From assembly GCA_964585575.1 (NCBI GenBank), contig CAZPEM010000041.1, positions 1 to 22,605 on the forward strand: 22,605 bases of DNA. Direction: 5' to 3'. Numbering within the stretch: position 1 is the stretch's first letter; each line of letters begins with the position of its first letter. The stretch comes from UBA4655 sp964585575. Lineage in GTDB: Bacteria > Planctomycetota > Planctomycetia > Pirellulales > UBA1268. Below are positions 1-6,898 of this stretch, one piece after another. The notes below the pieces were generated by a model. The model was given only the letters and a program-made list of their open reading frames with translations. It had not been told where the DNA came from and did no database searches. A program made the translations under genes and the position numbers.

Positions 1-86
1 TCAGGTCCGAGTGAGCGAAGCACAGGATGTGCGGAGCGAACGTCCGGCGATGGGCATGGGCAACCCCGAACCAGCAAGATTGCAAG
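1..86 (+). repeat. Right half of structured intergenic repeat (copy A)
   Basis: This stretch aligns with the right halves of the two repeat units at 5135-5460. Shared blocks are TCAGGTCCGAGTGAGCG at the left, AGCGAACGTCCGGCGA in the middle and ACCCCGAACCAGCA at the right. It contains a perfect hairpin at 20-32, GCACA-GGA-TGTGC. The equivalent hairpins in the other copies have different stem bases but keep GGA in the loop. The left half lies outside the window. The copy ends about 17 bases beyond the stop of the minus-strand response regulator gene, so it sits at that gene's 3' end. Confidence 0.8.
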
Positions 87-103
87 CGGAGACGGGCAGC
101 GTT

Positions 104-736
104 TTACACGAGGCCGCGGCGGACGGCCCAGACGGCGGCCTGCGTGCGGTCGGCGACGGCGATCTTTCGCAGGATGTTCTGCACGTGTTCCTTGACGGTC
201 TCGACGCTGATCGTCAGCGACTGGGCGATTTCCTTGTTGGAGAGGCCCAGAGCCATGTGACGGAGCACCTGCGTTTCCCGCTGCGTGAGGGGGCTGTCGG
301 GGTCGGGCGTCGCCAGCCTGTTTGCCATGGTGGTCGCGACCCGACGCAACTGGCCCGCCCGCATCGGCTGCTGTCCGGACGCGGCGCCAGTGATCGAACT
401 CACCAGTTCGGCCCGGGTAGAGCCCTTGAGGATGTAGTCGTGTGCGCCCGCTGCGACCGCACGTGCGACGTAGGTCGGATTGTCGAATGTGGAAAGCATC
501 ACGCATCGCACCGAGGGCATGTCGGCGCGGATCTTCTCGAGGGCCTCGAGCCCGTCCTTGCCGGGCATCCGGATGTCGAGCAAAACGACGTCGGGCTTCA
601 GTTTGCGGGTCAGCTTGACGGCTTCGTCGCCGCTGGAAGCCTCGCCGACGATCTTCACTTCCGAGCCCTGGAGCAGGCTCACCAAACCCTTTCGCACGAC
701 CTCGTGATCGTCGGCGATGACGACTTTTACTGGCAT
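104..736 (-). CDS. NarL/LuxR-family response regulator
   Basis: This 210-residue two-domain response regulator is a cytoplasmic transcription factor controlled by phosphorylation. The receiver domain spans about residues 3-120, with acidic pocket D9/D10, phospho-acceptor D54 (in LLDIRMPGKDG), switch residue S82 and conserved K104. A linker leads to a GerE/LuxR-type helix-turn-helix at about 148-210, with the typical LTQRETQVL and GLSNKEIAQSLTISVETVKEHV segments. Length and architecture match NarL/FixJ-type regulators. No histidine kinase is encoded nearby, so the partner and target genes are unknown. The ATG start directly precedes the beta-1 strand. A good sigma70-like promoter lies at 811-839, suggesting transcription separate from the hemC pair upstream. 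The family call is secure; the regulon is not known. Confidence 0.95.
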   Translation of the reverse strand: MPVKVVIADDHEVVRKGLVSLLQGSEVKIVGEASSGDEAVKLTRKLKPDVVLLDIRMPGKDGLEALEKIRADMPSVRCVMLSTFDNPTYVARAVAAGAHDYILKGSTRAELVSSITGAASGQQPMRAGQLRRVATTMANRLATPDPDSPLTQRETQVLRHMALGLSNKEIAQSLTISVETVKEHVQNILRKIAVADRTQAAVWAVRRGLV

Positions 737-810
737 TGCATCCGTTCTTTCTGCAGGCCGGAATACGGCCCGCGGTGCGGTACTTTGGGAACGACCTTGA
801 TGACGCCGGA

Positions 811-839
811 ACTATAGCGTTTCAACAAAATTGATTCAA
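811..839 (-). promoter_or_regulatory. Sigma70-like promoter for the response regulator
   Basis: On the minus strand, TTGAAT (834-839) and TATAGT (811-816) are separated by exactly 17 bases. This is an AT-rich island in GC-rich surroundings, between the end of hemC and the response regulator start. The predicted leader would be about 70 nt. The call is made by eye from consensus similarity only. Confidence 0.55.
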
Positions 840-863
840 TTGTTCGGCTGGCGCCCCACTCGT

Positions 864-1874
864 TCAAGGGGACACCCGCCGCCGGTGCGTCTCGAGAAGC
901 GGGGTCGCCCCCGCCGCCTCGAGGCGATCGGCCACGTGGCGGCCGAGCATCTCGGCCGCACGGATGAAGCCGTCCATTGCTGGCGGCCGCACCTCGACGT
1001 CGATCACGGCCGAGCCCTCTTCGACGATACGGACGACCTTGCCGTCCTCCTCACCGAGCACACAGCAGCCGAGCAGGAGGCGTCCGTCCTCGACGCGTCC
1101 GAACCCCGCCACCGGGGCAAGACAGCCGCCGGCGAGCGCGGCCAGGCACGCCCTCTCGGCCGCGACGGCGAGCTGGGTTTCGCGATCGTTGAGCGGGGCG
1201 ATGCGGTCGAGGGTCGAGCGGTCGCCCTCGCGGGCCTCGAGACCGAGCGCCCCCTGGCCGATCGCGGGCCAGAACCGGTCCGGACAGAGGACCTCGGTCG
1301 CCCGGCCTGCGAGGGAGAGCCTCGCCAGCCCTGCGGCCGCCAGCACGATGGCGTCGTACTCGCCGGTGTCCAGACGGCGGAGCCTCGTGTCCACGTTGCC
1401 ACGAATCTCGCGGACCACGAGGTCCGGCCGAAGTCGCTTCAACTGGACGACCCGGCGGATGCTCGACGTGCCGACGATCGCCGCGTGGGGCAAGGCATCG
1501 ACCGTCGGTGCGGAGCGACCGACGAGCACGTCGAACGGGTTCTCGCGGATCGGCACGCATGCCAGAACGAGCCCATCGACGGAGGCTGTCGGAAGATCCT
1601 TCAGGCTGTGGACCGCCAGGTCGATGCGATCCTCCAAGAGCGCCTTTTGGAGCTCACGGACGAACACGCCGTCGCCGCCCAGCCGGGCCACCGGGATGTC
1701 CGACGACGACCGCTCCGAACCACCGGCGGTCGCGTCGCCACGGGTCGTGATGACGGTGATCTCGACCTCGTGGCCGAGTTCCCGCAGGGCGGCCGCGACC
1801 CATTCCGTCTGGGTGCGGGCAAGCACGCTGCCACGGGTTCCGATACGGATCGGGCCCGGCGATGCGGGGTTCAT
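864..1874 (-). CDS. hemC: Hydroxymethylbilane synthase (porphobilinogen deaminase)
   Basis: This cytosolic enzyme joins four porphobilinogen molecules into hydroxymethylbilane in tetrapyrrole (heme) synthesis. The 336-residue protein shows the family signatures in order: IGTRGSVLA at the N-terminus, HSLKDLP with catalytic D93, GTSSIRR (139-141 region), REIRGNVDTRL (155-165), and AALAGGCLAPVAG, where C251 is the expected dipyrromethane cofactor attachment site. It is slightly longer than the roughly 310-residue family norm because of a C-terminal tail. The ATG start overlaps the stop of the upstream comF-like gene as ATGA, which fixes the start and implies translational coupling. A ferrochelatase of the same pathway lies about 18 kb away in this window. 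Confidence 0.97.
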   Translation of the reverse strand: MNPASPGPIRIGTRGSVLARTQTEWVAAALRELGHEVEITVITTRGDATAGGSERSSSDIPVARLGGDGVFVRELQKALLEDRIDLAVHSLKDLPTASVDGLVLACVPIRENPFDVLVGRSAPTVDALPHAAIVGTSSIRRVVQLKRLRPDLVVREIRGNVDTRLRRLDTGEYDAIVLAAAGLARLSLAGRATEVLCPDRFWPAIGQGALGLEAREGDRSTLDRIAPLNDRETQLAVAAERACLAALAGGCLAPVAGFGRVEDGRLLLGCCVLGEEDGKVVRIVEEGSAVIDVEVRPPAMDGFIRAAEMLGRHVADRLEAAGATPLLETHRRRVSP

Positions 1875-2626
1875 GGGGCGTGGCTCCCGCTGGAGTCGCT
1901 GCGATCCGCCTTCGCGATCGCCGCCACGCGGACCTCCGCGGCCCCCGCGGCGAGGAGTTCACGGCTACAGGCGTCGATGGTGGCCCCGGTCGTCACCACG
2001 TCGTCGACAAGCAGCACGCGGCGACCGCGAGCCGCGGGACTGCAGCGAAACGCTTCTCGCACGTTGCGGGGCCGATCCTCGGGGGGCAGTTCGTTCTGCA
2101 TGCGGGTCGCCCGAACCCTTCGAAGCCACCTCGATGCCGGCAGCCCGAGTCCGCGGGCCATGGCGGCCGCGAGCGTTTCGGTGGCGCTCGAGCCGCGGGC
2201 GAGCCGCCGAGTCCAGTGCAGTGGCACGGGCACCACGCAGTCGCAGTTCCACCCGCGAGCCGAAGCCGCGTGGCGGCGCAGCCAGAGATCGGCGAGACCC
2301 CGGCAGCCGTCCTCTCCGGCGGCCCGCTTGCCCCGCAGCACGGCATCCCGTAGCGGCCCGTCATAGCCCCCGAGCACCGCGATCGCCTGCCAGGACTTCG
2401 GCGGGCATCTGCCGCAGGGGTCGATGGACGCGATCGGCTTAAGCTCACCGCAACGCCCGCATCGCGGTCGCCCATCCGCCGCCAGCCCCTCGACGCAGGT
2501 TTCGCAGACGACCGCAGTCGGCGTCTCCGCTGCCGTGTCGACGTCCTGCCGGCAGAAAACGCACCGTGGAGGAAAGACCAGGTCGATCGCCTCGGGAACC
2601 CAAGCACAGGCTCTCGAGAGGATCAT
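1871..2626 (-). CDS. comF: ComF family protein (phosphoribosyltransferase-like)
   Basis: The product resembles ComF/GntX proteins, which join an N-terminal zinc ribbon to a type I phosphoribosyltransferase fold. In naturally competent bacteria ComF helps take up or handle single-stranded DNA; the role here is unproven. With the start at 2626 (MILSRACAWVPEAIDLVFPPRC region) it has 251 residues. Four CxxC pairs in the N-terminal third (CVFC, CETC, CGRC, CGRC) would bind metal. The PRPP-binding loop VLLVDDVVTTGAT lies near the C-terminus. An upstream in-frame ATG at 2659 would add 11 residues; I prefer 2626 because it begins just before the conserved FPPRC block. Neither start has a clear Shine-Dalgarno sequence. 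The stop overlaps the hemC start. Confidence 0.88.
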   Translation of the reverse strand: MILSRACAWVPEAIDLVFPPRCVFCRQDVDTAAETPTAVVCETCVEGLAADGRPRCGRCGELKPIASIDPCGRCPPKSWQAIAVLGGYDGPLRDAVLRGKRAAGEDGCRGLADLWLRRHAASARGWNCDCVVPVPLHWTRRLARGSSATETLAAAMARGLGLPASRWLRRVRATRMQNELPPEDRPRNVREAFRCSPAARGRRVLLVDDVVTTGATIDACSRELLAAGAAEVRVAAIAKADRSDSSGSHAP

Positions 2627-2739
2627 GCGGGCGGAGGGACACCGGTGGGCCGTAGGCATGCTTCGCAGGGGGCTTGTTTTTGGATGGACGCGAACGTCGC
2701 ACGCGGGCAAAAACCTGCCGCGGCCCGGTTCAGTCTCGA

Positions 2740-2769
2740 TTGACCCTCGTCGCTCGATCTCCCTATCCT
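2740..2769 (+). promoter_or_regulatory. Possible promoter for the LptF/LptG-type gene
   Basis: TTGACC (2740-2745) and TATCCT (2764-2769) are spaced by 18 bases, upstream of the permease start at 2854. The -10 box is only a moderate match. The segment lies between divergent genes (comF-like on the minus strand, permease on the plus strand), so promoters are expected here. Confidence 0.35.
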
Positions 2770-2853
2770 CCCCGAACGGTCGGCAAGATCAACCCGCCCG
2801 TCGATCTCGCGAGCCCTTCCGACCCCGCGGAACGGCCGGGAGCGGAAAGACGC

Positions 2854-3984
2854 ATGCTCATCGATCGCTACATCACGAGGGCGCAGCTGAATGCGTTCCT
2901 GATCGTTTTCGTGAGCCTCGCAGGGCTCACGTTCGTCGTCGACGCGTTCACGAACATCGAGGAGTTCATCACGCACGGCGGGAAGTCGGGCGGGCTCTGG
3001 AGGGTTCTGGCGGGCTACTACGGCTACCGGACGATCCAATTCTTCGACGCCACGAGCGCGGTGGTGTCCCTGGCGAGCGCCATGTTCGCCCTCTCCTGGC
3101 TCGAGAGGCACAACGAGGTGACCGCGCTTCTGGCTGCCGGCGTGACCAGGTGGAGGATCGCCAGGCCGGTGATTCTCTTTTCGACGGTCGTCGCCGTCCT
3201 GGCCATGGCCAACCGCGAAATCGTCCTGCCGCGAATCCGCCACGAGTTCGCGAGAAACGCGCAGGATCTCTCCGGGCAGCAGATGCGGGAGTTCGACGCT
3301 CGCTACGACCACCGCACGGAAATCCTCTTCCGGGGGAAGAACGCACAGATGGCCGGCTACCGGATCGAGGCCCCCAGCCTCTTCCTCCCGCCGTCGCTCT
3401 CCCATTTCAGCCCGCAGATCGACGCCGCGGAGGGTTTCTGGAAACCGGCCTCGGCGGATCATCCGGCCGGCTACCTGCTGTGCGGCGTGACCGAACCGCC
3501 GCACATCGAGCGGATGCAGCCCCTGTCGCTCGGCGGGCAGACGATCGTCATGACCCGGTCCACCGCCCCGTGGCTGGAACCCGGGCAGTGCTTCGTGACG
3601 AGCGAGGTGACGTTCGAGCAGCTCATCGGTTCTCAGAACTGGAGCCAATACTCGTCGACCGCGGAGTTGCTGCGGGCGATCGCCAATCCGAGCCTCGGGG
3701 TCGGGGCCGACGTGCCGCTGCGGGTGCATTCGCGGGTCGTTTCGCCACTGCTCGACATGACCCTGGCGATGCTGGGAATTCCGCTGGTGATCGGCCCGGT
3801 CCGCCGCGGGGTATTCATCGCGGTGGGGCTTTGCATCGTGCTCACGGCGACCTTCTTCATCGTCGTGCTCGGCTGCCAGTCGCTCGCGACCAGCTACATC
3901 GTGAGCCCGTCGCTGGGGGCGTGGAGCCCGCTCGTGCTGCTCGGCACGCTCGCGGCGTGGCGGCTGCAGCCGATGTGGCAGTAG
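2854..3984 (+). CDS. LptF/LptG (YjgP/YjgQ) family permease
   Basis: The 376-residue inner-membrane protein has the LptF/LptG layout. It begins with IDRYITRAQLNAFL, followed by three membrane segments (about 12-31, 61-80, 104-120). A long periplasmic region rich in beta-strand-like sequence spans about 130-295, and three more membrane segments (about 297-315, 318-341, 355-372) close the protein. In Gram-negative bacteria LptF and LptG pair with the ATPase LptB to extract lipopolysaccharide and pass it to LptC/LptA. The segment LERHNEVTALLAAGVTRWR after TM2 matches the cytoplasmic coupling region of the family. Only one permease gene is present here; the partner and LptB are not in the window. 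The ATG at 2854 is preceded by the purine-rich GGGAGCGGAAAG. I cannot tell LptF from LptG. Confidence 0.88.
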   Translation: MLIDRYITRAQLNAFLIVFVSLAGLTFVVDAFTNIEEFITHGGKSGGLWRVLAGYYGYRTIQFFDATSAVVSLASAMFALSWLERHNEVTALLAAGVTRWRIARPVILFSTVVAVLAMANREIVLPRIRHEFARNAQDLSGQQMREFDARYDHRTEILFRGKNAQMAGYRIEAPSLFLPPSLSHFSPQIDAAEGFWKPASADHPAGYLLCGVTEPPHIERMQPLSLGGQTIVMTRSTAPWLEPGQCFVTSEVTFEQLIGSQNWSQYSSTAELLRAIANPSLGVGADVPLRVHSRVVSPLLDMTLAMLGIPLVIGPVRRGVFIAVGLCIVLTATFFIVVLGCQSLATSYIVSPSLGAWSPLVLLGTLAAWRLQPMWQ

Positions 3985-3996
3985 CCGACGGCCCCC

Positions 3997-4026
3997 ACGG
4001 CCGCTACGACCGCTACGATCGGCCGT
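3997..4026 (+). terminator. Hairpin downstream of the permease gene
   Basis: A perfect 7-bp inverted repeat, ACGGCCG (3997-4003) and CGGCCGT (4020-4026), starts 12 bases after the permease stop. The loop contains a 9-base near-repeat (CGCTACGAC/CGCTACGAT). No T-run follows directly; the nearest, TTTTTT, is about 40 bases further on. It could slow or end transcription, but it is not a canonical intrinsic terminator. Confidence 0.25.
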
Positions 4027-4196
4027 GCCGCATCCAGCCTCCGAAAACCCCCTCGATTCTCCATCCCTTTTTTGTCGACTCGACTCGCGTCATCGACCGA
4101 TCAAATTCGTTGACGGACGGGAGTCCGCGGATCGAAAACGACCGGCTCGGGAGACGGACCGGTCGCGATGACCTCCCGGCAAAGGAGTGCCTGCCC

Positions 4197-4637
4197 ATGC
4201 GGATCAGTACCACGCGTTTCGGACGCATCGACGTCGAGCAGGACGACCTGCTCCATTTCCAGAGCGGCCTGCCGGGCCTCGAGGACTGCCGCCAGTGGGC
4301 GCTGCTCGCCGACTCGGCCAACGACGCCCTCGGCTGGCTCCAGAGCACGACCCGCAGCGACGTGGCCCTCGCCGTGGTGAGCCCAAGGCGTTTCGTGCCC
4401 GGCTACCAGATCCGCATCCAGCGGAGCGAACTCACGCCGCTGAAGATGCACGACATGCGCGACGCGCAGGTGCTTCTCGTGGTCGGCCACAACGACCGAG
4501 GACTGACCTTGAACCTGAAGGCACCGATCGTGATCAACCTGCAGGCCCGGATGGGACGGCAGGTGGTCGCCAGCGGCGACCTGCCGATGCAGTACGAACT
4601 CGTTCCCCAACGCCCACCGCTCAAGAAGAGTGCATAA
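4197..4637 (+). CDS. fliW: Flagellar assembly factor FliW
   Basis: FliW is a small cytoplasmic protein that binds CsrA and removes its repression of flagellin translation. Flagellin in turn competes for FliW, forming a partner switch. The 146-residue product has the family features: an N-terminal TTRFGRIDVEQDDLLHFQSGLPGLED block, a central LGWLQSTTRSDVALAVVSP, and the C-terminal LNLKAPIVINLQARMGRQVV. The ATG at 4197 has an excellent ribosome binding site, AAAGGAG at 4181-4187. It is followed 59 bases later by csrA in the same direction, the classic fliW-csrA pair, so the host is probably flagellated at some life stage. No other flagellar gene is in the window. Confidence 0.96.
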   Translation: MRISTTRFGRIDVEQDDLLHFQSGLPGLEDCRQWALLADSANDALGWLQSTTRSDVALAVVSPRRFVPGYQIRIQRSELTPLKMHDMRDAQVLLVVGHNDRGLTLNLKAPIVINLQARMGRQVVASGDLPMQYELVPQRPPLKKSA

Positions 4638-4647
4638 TTGCGTGAAG

Positions 4648-4690
4648 CGCGGCGGTGGAACCGCCGCGGCACGATAGAGAACCGGAAGGA
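4648..4690 (+). promoter_or_regulatory. Candidate CsrA binding sites in the csrA leader
   Basis: The leader between fliW and csrA contains a 9-bp perfect stem (4648-4656 with 4660-4668) closed by the loop GGA (4657-4659). A second GGA lies inside the Shine-Dalgarno sequence GGAAGGA (4684-4690), six bases before the csrA ATG. CsrA dimers typically bind one GGA in a hairpin loop and another overlapping the ribosome binding site to block translation. This leader therefore has the architecture expected for autoregulation. Protein binding itself is inferred. Confidence 0.6.
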
Positions 4691-4696
4691 TACCCG

Positions 4697-4966
4697 ATGC
4701 TCGTCCTCTCCAGACAACGCGATGAAAGCATCATGATCGGCGACTCGATCGTCGTCACGATCGTGGACATTCGCGGCGACAAAGTCCGTCTGGGAATCAA
4801 CGCCCCCGCCGAAGTCCCCGTTCATCGCCAGGAGGTCTACGAGGCGATCCAGCGGGAAAATCTCAGGGCCTCGCGGATCGAGCCGGGCGACACGCAGGGC
4901 ATCGGTAAAATGACCGGCCGCGGGCCCGTCTCGCCGCAGCCCCCCCGCCCGCCAGCCGCCCAGTAG
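4697..4966 (+). CDS. csrA: Carbon storage regulator CsrA (copy 1, fliW-linked)
   Basis: CsrA is a dimeric RNA-binding protein that recognises GGA motifs near ribosome binding sites and usually represses translation. The first 55-60 residues are canonical: MLVLSRQRDESIMIGDSI, then VDIRGDKVRLGINAPAEVPVHRQEVYEAIQREN. RNA-contact residues at positions corresponding to R6 and R44 are present. Asn55, which I recall as important for FliW contact in Bacillus CsrA, is also kept. At 89 residues it is longer than the roughly 60-75 usual, with a Gly/Pro-rich tail. The ATG is preceded by GGAAGGA. A same-direction position after fliW suggests co-transcription and FliW antagonism. A second copy lies at 19304. 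Confidence 0.96.
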   Translation: MLVLSRQRDESIMIGDSIVVTIVDIRGDKVRLGINAPAEVPVHRQEVYEAIQRENLRASRIEPGDTQGIGKMTGRGPVSPQPPRPPAAQ

Positions 4967-5134
4967 CGGGCTCTTGCCTGCGGCGGCGCGGGCTCCTTGA
5001 TGGAGGCCGCATTGCCGCCGGGGGAGCAGACGCTCCGTCGCTTCGGCGAGGATACACCTGAGGCTCCCCCGCGTCCGCCGCCCCGGCGTTCAGCATCAAC
5101 GTGCCAGTGTGATCATTGCGTGCCACGCTTGACC
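4967..5134. other. Spacer between csrA and the repeat array
   Basis: I find no credible gene here. The stretch holds a short hairpin, GGAGC-AGAC-GCTCC (5023-5036), without a T-run. Short open frames on either strand are low-complexity Arg/Pro/Ala-rich shadows of GC-rich DNA. Together with the repeats that follow, it forms a gene-free gap of 519 bases between csrA and the redoxin gene. Confidence 0.5.
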
Positions 5135-5298
5135 GTGAGGGGCTGCCCGTTTGCCCGAGACGGCGTAGCTGACCAGCGCAGGCCGGAGGCCGAAGCGCCA
5201 GTCAGGTCCGAGTGAGCGGAGGGCATGGATGCCCGAAGCGAACGTCCGGCGAGGGGATGCGGGCAGCCCCGAACCAGCAGAGTTGACCGGCGTTGGCC
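5135..5298 (+). repeat. Structured tandem repeat, unit 1 (copy B)
   Basis: This unit of 164 bases starts with GTGAGGGGCTGCCCGT. Its right arm, GGGCAGCCCCGAAC, ends at 5274 and is followed by the linker CAGCAGAGTTGACC. The arms 5139-5150 and 5259-5270 pair over 12 positions with one G-T wobble. Inside are two hairpins. The first is GGCC-GGA-GGCC at 5181-5191, extended by GCGC/GCGC and CTGAC/GTCAG stems (5169-5173, 5201-5205). The second is GGGCA-TGGA-TGCCC at 5221-5234. Both apical loops contain GGA. The second hairpin is flanked by purine-rich GGA/GAA internal-loop sequences. It is too long and structured for a CRISPR unit. Confidence 0.85.
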
Positions 5299-5460
5299 GT
5301 GAGGGGCTGCCCGTGTCCCGTAGCCGGGCTATGGGAGCAAGCGCAGGGAGGATGCCGGAGCGCCGCGGACATGCAGTGAGTGGAGGTCCGGAGGACCGAC
5401 GCGAACGTCCGGCCAGGGATACGGGCAGCCCCGAACCCGCAGAGTTGACCCGAGTCGACC
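5299..5460 (+). repeat. Structured tandem repeat, unit 2 (copy C)
   Basis: This 162-base unit has the same outer arms as unit 1: GGGGCTGCCCGT (5303-5314) and ACGGGCAGCCCC (5421-5432), a perfect 12-bp inverted repeat. The internal hairpin equivalent to 5221-5234 in unit 1 is GGTCC-GGA-GGACC at 5385-5397. Its stem is completely different but its loop is again GGA. The block CGAACGTCCGGC and the linker GCAGAGTTGACC are shared with unit 1. The left interior is the most diverged part, although the GCGC/GCGC pairing around 5341-5363 remains. Confidence 0.85.
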
Positions 5461-5480
5461 GTGAGGGGCGGCCCCCGAAC
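5461..5480 (+). repeat. Collapsed third repeat unit
   Basis: The sequence GTGAGGGGCGGCCCCCGAAC joins the first nine bases of a repeat unit directly to the last bases of its right arm. It looks like a unit that lost its interior and kept only the pairing ends. It ends five bases before the redoxin stop codon (TAG, minus strand, at 5486-5488). Confidence 0.65.
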
Positions 5481-5485
5481 ACCCG

Positions 5486-6064
5486 CTAGCTGAAGGCTGC
5501 CGGTTCGTTGCCCGGCTTCCACTTGATGTTGCAGCCGAGGCTCGGACGCTGCTCGGCGGCGGGGGGCTTGCCGGCGAGCACCGCGTCGATCGCGGCCCGC
5601 AGGTCGGCCCCGGTCACCGGAATGCCGCTGTCCGGGCGGCTCGAGTCGAGCTGGCCCCGGTAGACGAGGCGTCGGGAGGCGTCGTAGAGGAAGAAGTCGG
5701 GCGTGCAGGCGGCGCGATAGGCCTTCGCGACCTCCTGCGTCTCGTCGTAGAGGTAGGGAAAGGGGTAGCCACGGTCCTCCGCCTCGCGGACCATCTGCTC
5801 TGGGGAGTCGGCCGGGTGCGTTGCGACGTCGTTCGAACTGATCGCCACGACTCCGATTCCCTTCGACAGGCAGTCACTACCGAGCTCGGCCAGCTGCCCG
5901 GCGACGTGCTTCACGAATGGGCAGTGATTGCAGATGAACATGACGAGCGTGCCTTTGGTGCCGGCGACGTCGGCAAGGGTCTTCATCGAGCCGTCGATGT
6001 TCGGCAGCGTGAAATCCGGTGCCGCGGTGCCGAGCGGCACCATCGTGCTGGGCGTACGAACCAT
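5486..6064 (-). CDS. Thioredoxin-fold redoxin (AhpC/TSA-like)
   Basis: The 192-residue protein has a thioredoxin/peroxiredoxin fold. It starts with LGTAAPDFTLPNIDG and carries a CxxC-type centre, FICNHCPFVKHV (C45 and C48). The typical cis-proline segment CTPDFFLYD follows (C120, P122), and the closing motif is GCNIKWKPGNEP with a fourth cysteine, C178. This form is widespread as an uncharacterised thioredoxin family protein; the redox partner and substrate are unknown. No signal peptide is visible, so it is probably cytoplasmic. The ATG has a strong ribosome binding site, AGGAGGA (minus strand, 6071-6077). It lies 48 bases after tatD in the same direction and may be co-transcribed. Confidence 0.9.
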   Translation of the reverse strand: MVRTPSTMVPLGTAAPDFTLPNIDGSMKTLADVAGTKGTLVMFICNHCPFVKHVAGQLAELGSDCLSKGIGVVAISSNDVATHPADSPEQMVREAEDRGYPFPYLYDETQEVAKAYRAACTPDFFLYDASRRLVYRGQLDSSRPDSGIPVTGADLRAAIDAVLAGKPPAAEQRPSLGCNIKWKPGNEPAAFS

Positions 6065-6112
6065 GGGTGTTCCTCCTCGAATGATGACCGTTATCGTACC
6101 ACTTCCGGCCGT

Positions 6113-6883
6113 CTAGCCGCGAAAAACGCGACGGGCGTTGGCGGTCGTCGAGGCGGCGAACTGCTCGAGCGTCTCGCCGCGGGCTAGTGCCAGGCACCGG
6201 GCGGTGTGAACCACGTTGGCGGGCTCGTTCCGCTTGCCGCGGAGCGGCTCCGGGGAGAGGAAGGGGCTGTCTGTCTCGACGAGGATGCGGTCGGCGGGAA
6301 CCTGCTTCGCGATCTCGCGCAGGCTGCCTGCCGAGCGAAACGTGACCATGCCCGCGAATCCGAGGTGGAGCCCCAGGTCCACCGCCTCCGCAGCCTCCTC
6401 GGCGGTGCCGGTGAATGAGTGGAGCACGGCGACGAGCGGCCCCCTGGTCATTGCATCGCGGAGCATGCCGAGGCAGTCGCGAGTGCTGTCGCGGGAGTGG
6501 ACGACGACCGGGAGCGACAGCGACTGCGCGAGCCGCAGGTGCCGGTCGAAAAAATCACGCTGGGACTCTCGCGGTGCGAAGTCGCGGTACCAGTCGAGGC
6601 CGGTCTCGCCGATCCCGTTCACCCGCCCGCTCGACGCGAGCTTCACGATTCGATCCCACTCGTCGGCCGGAAGGTCTCCCGTGTCGTTCGGATGGATGCC
6701 GGCGGCAGCCGTGACCCCCTGCTCGCGGGACGCAAGCTCCGCCGCGGCCTCACTGTCGGCGGCCCGGGTGCCGATCACCTGCATGCGTGTCACGCCGGCG
6801 GCCCGCGCCCGCCCGAGCACGGCTGCCAGGTCGGCCCCATACCGCGCCGGATCGAGGTGGCAGTGGCTGTCGAAGAACTCCAT
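6113..6883 (-). CDS. tatD: TatD family metal-dependent deoxyribonuclease
   Basis: TatD enzymes are cytosolic metal-dependent hydrolases of the amidohydrolase superfamily with 3'-exonuclease activity, linked to DNA repair and quality control. The 256-residue protein is of normal length and has every expected metal ligand: H7 and H9 in DSHCHLD, E93 in GIGETGLDWYRD, H129 in VVVHSRDS, H155 in VLHSFTG and D205 in VETDSPFLSPEP. The ATG start lies 15 bases after the stop of the small upstream gene, which suggests one transcript. The exact substrate of this family member is not evident. Confidence 0.95.
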   Translation of the reverse strand: MEFFDSHCHLDPARYGADLAAVLGRARAAGVTRMQVIGTRAADSEAAAELASREQGVTAAAGIHPNDTGDLPADEWDRIVKLASSGRVNGIGETGLDWYRDFAPRESQRDFFDRHLRLAQSLSLPVVVHSRDSTRDCLGMLRDAMTRGPLVAVLHSFTGTAEEAAEAVDLGLHLGFAGMVTFRSAGSLREIAKQVPADRILVETDSPFLSPEPLRGKRNEPANVVHTARCLALARGETLEQFAASTTANARRVFRG

Positions 6884-6898
6884 CGGGATGCCGCCGAT

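Noticed and set aside
831..2366. 511-codon plus-strand frame opposite hemC and the comF-like gene
   Set aside because: Both minus-strand genes have full family signatures and an ATGA overlap. The plus frame shows no recognisable motif.
5135..5480. CRISPR array
   Set aside because: Units are about 163 bases with conserved interiors and no variable spacers of uniform length, and no cas gene is present.
5096..5482. Open frames through the repeat array on both strands
   Set aside because: They translate the structured repeats themselves, so similar peptide strings recur with each unit. There is no start signal or protein-like composition.
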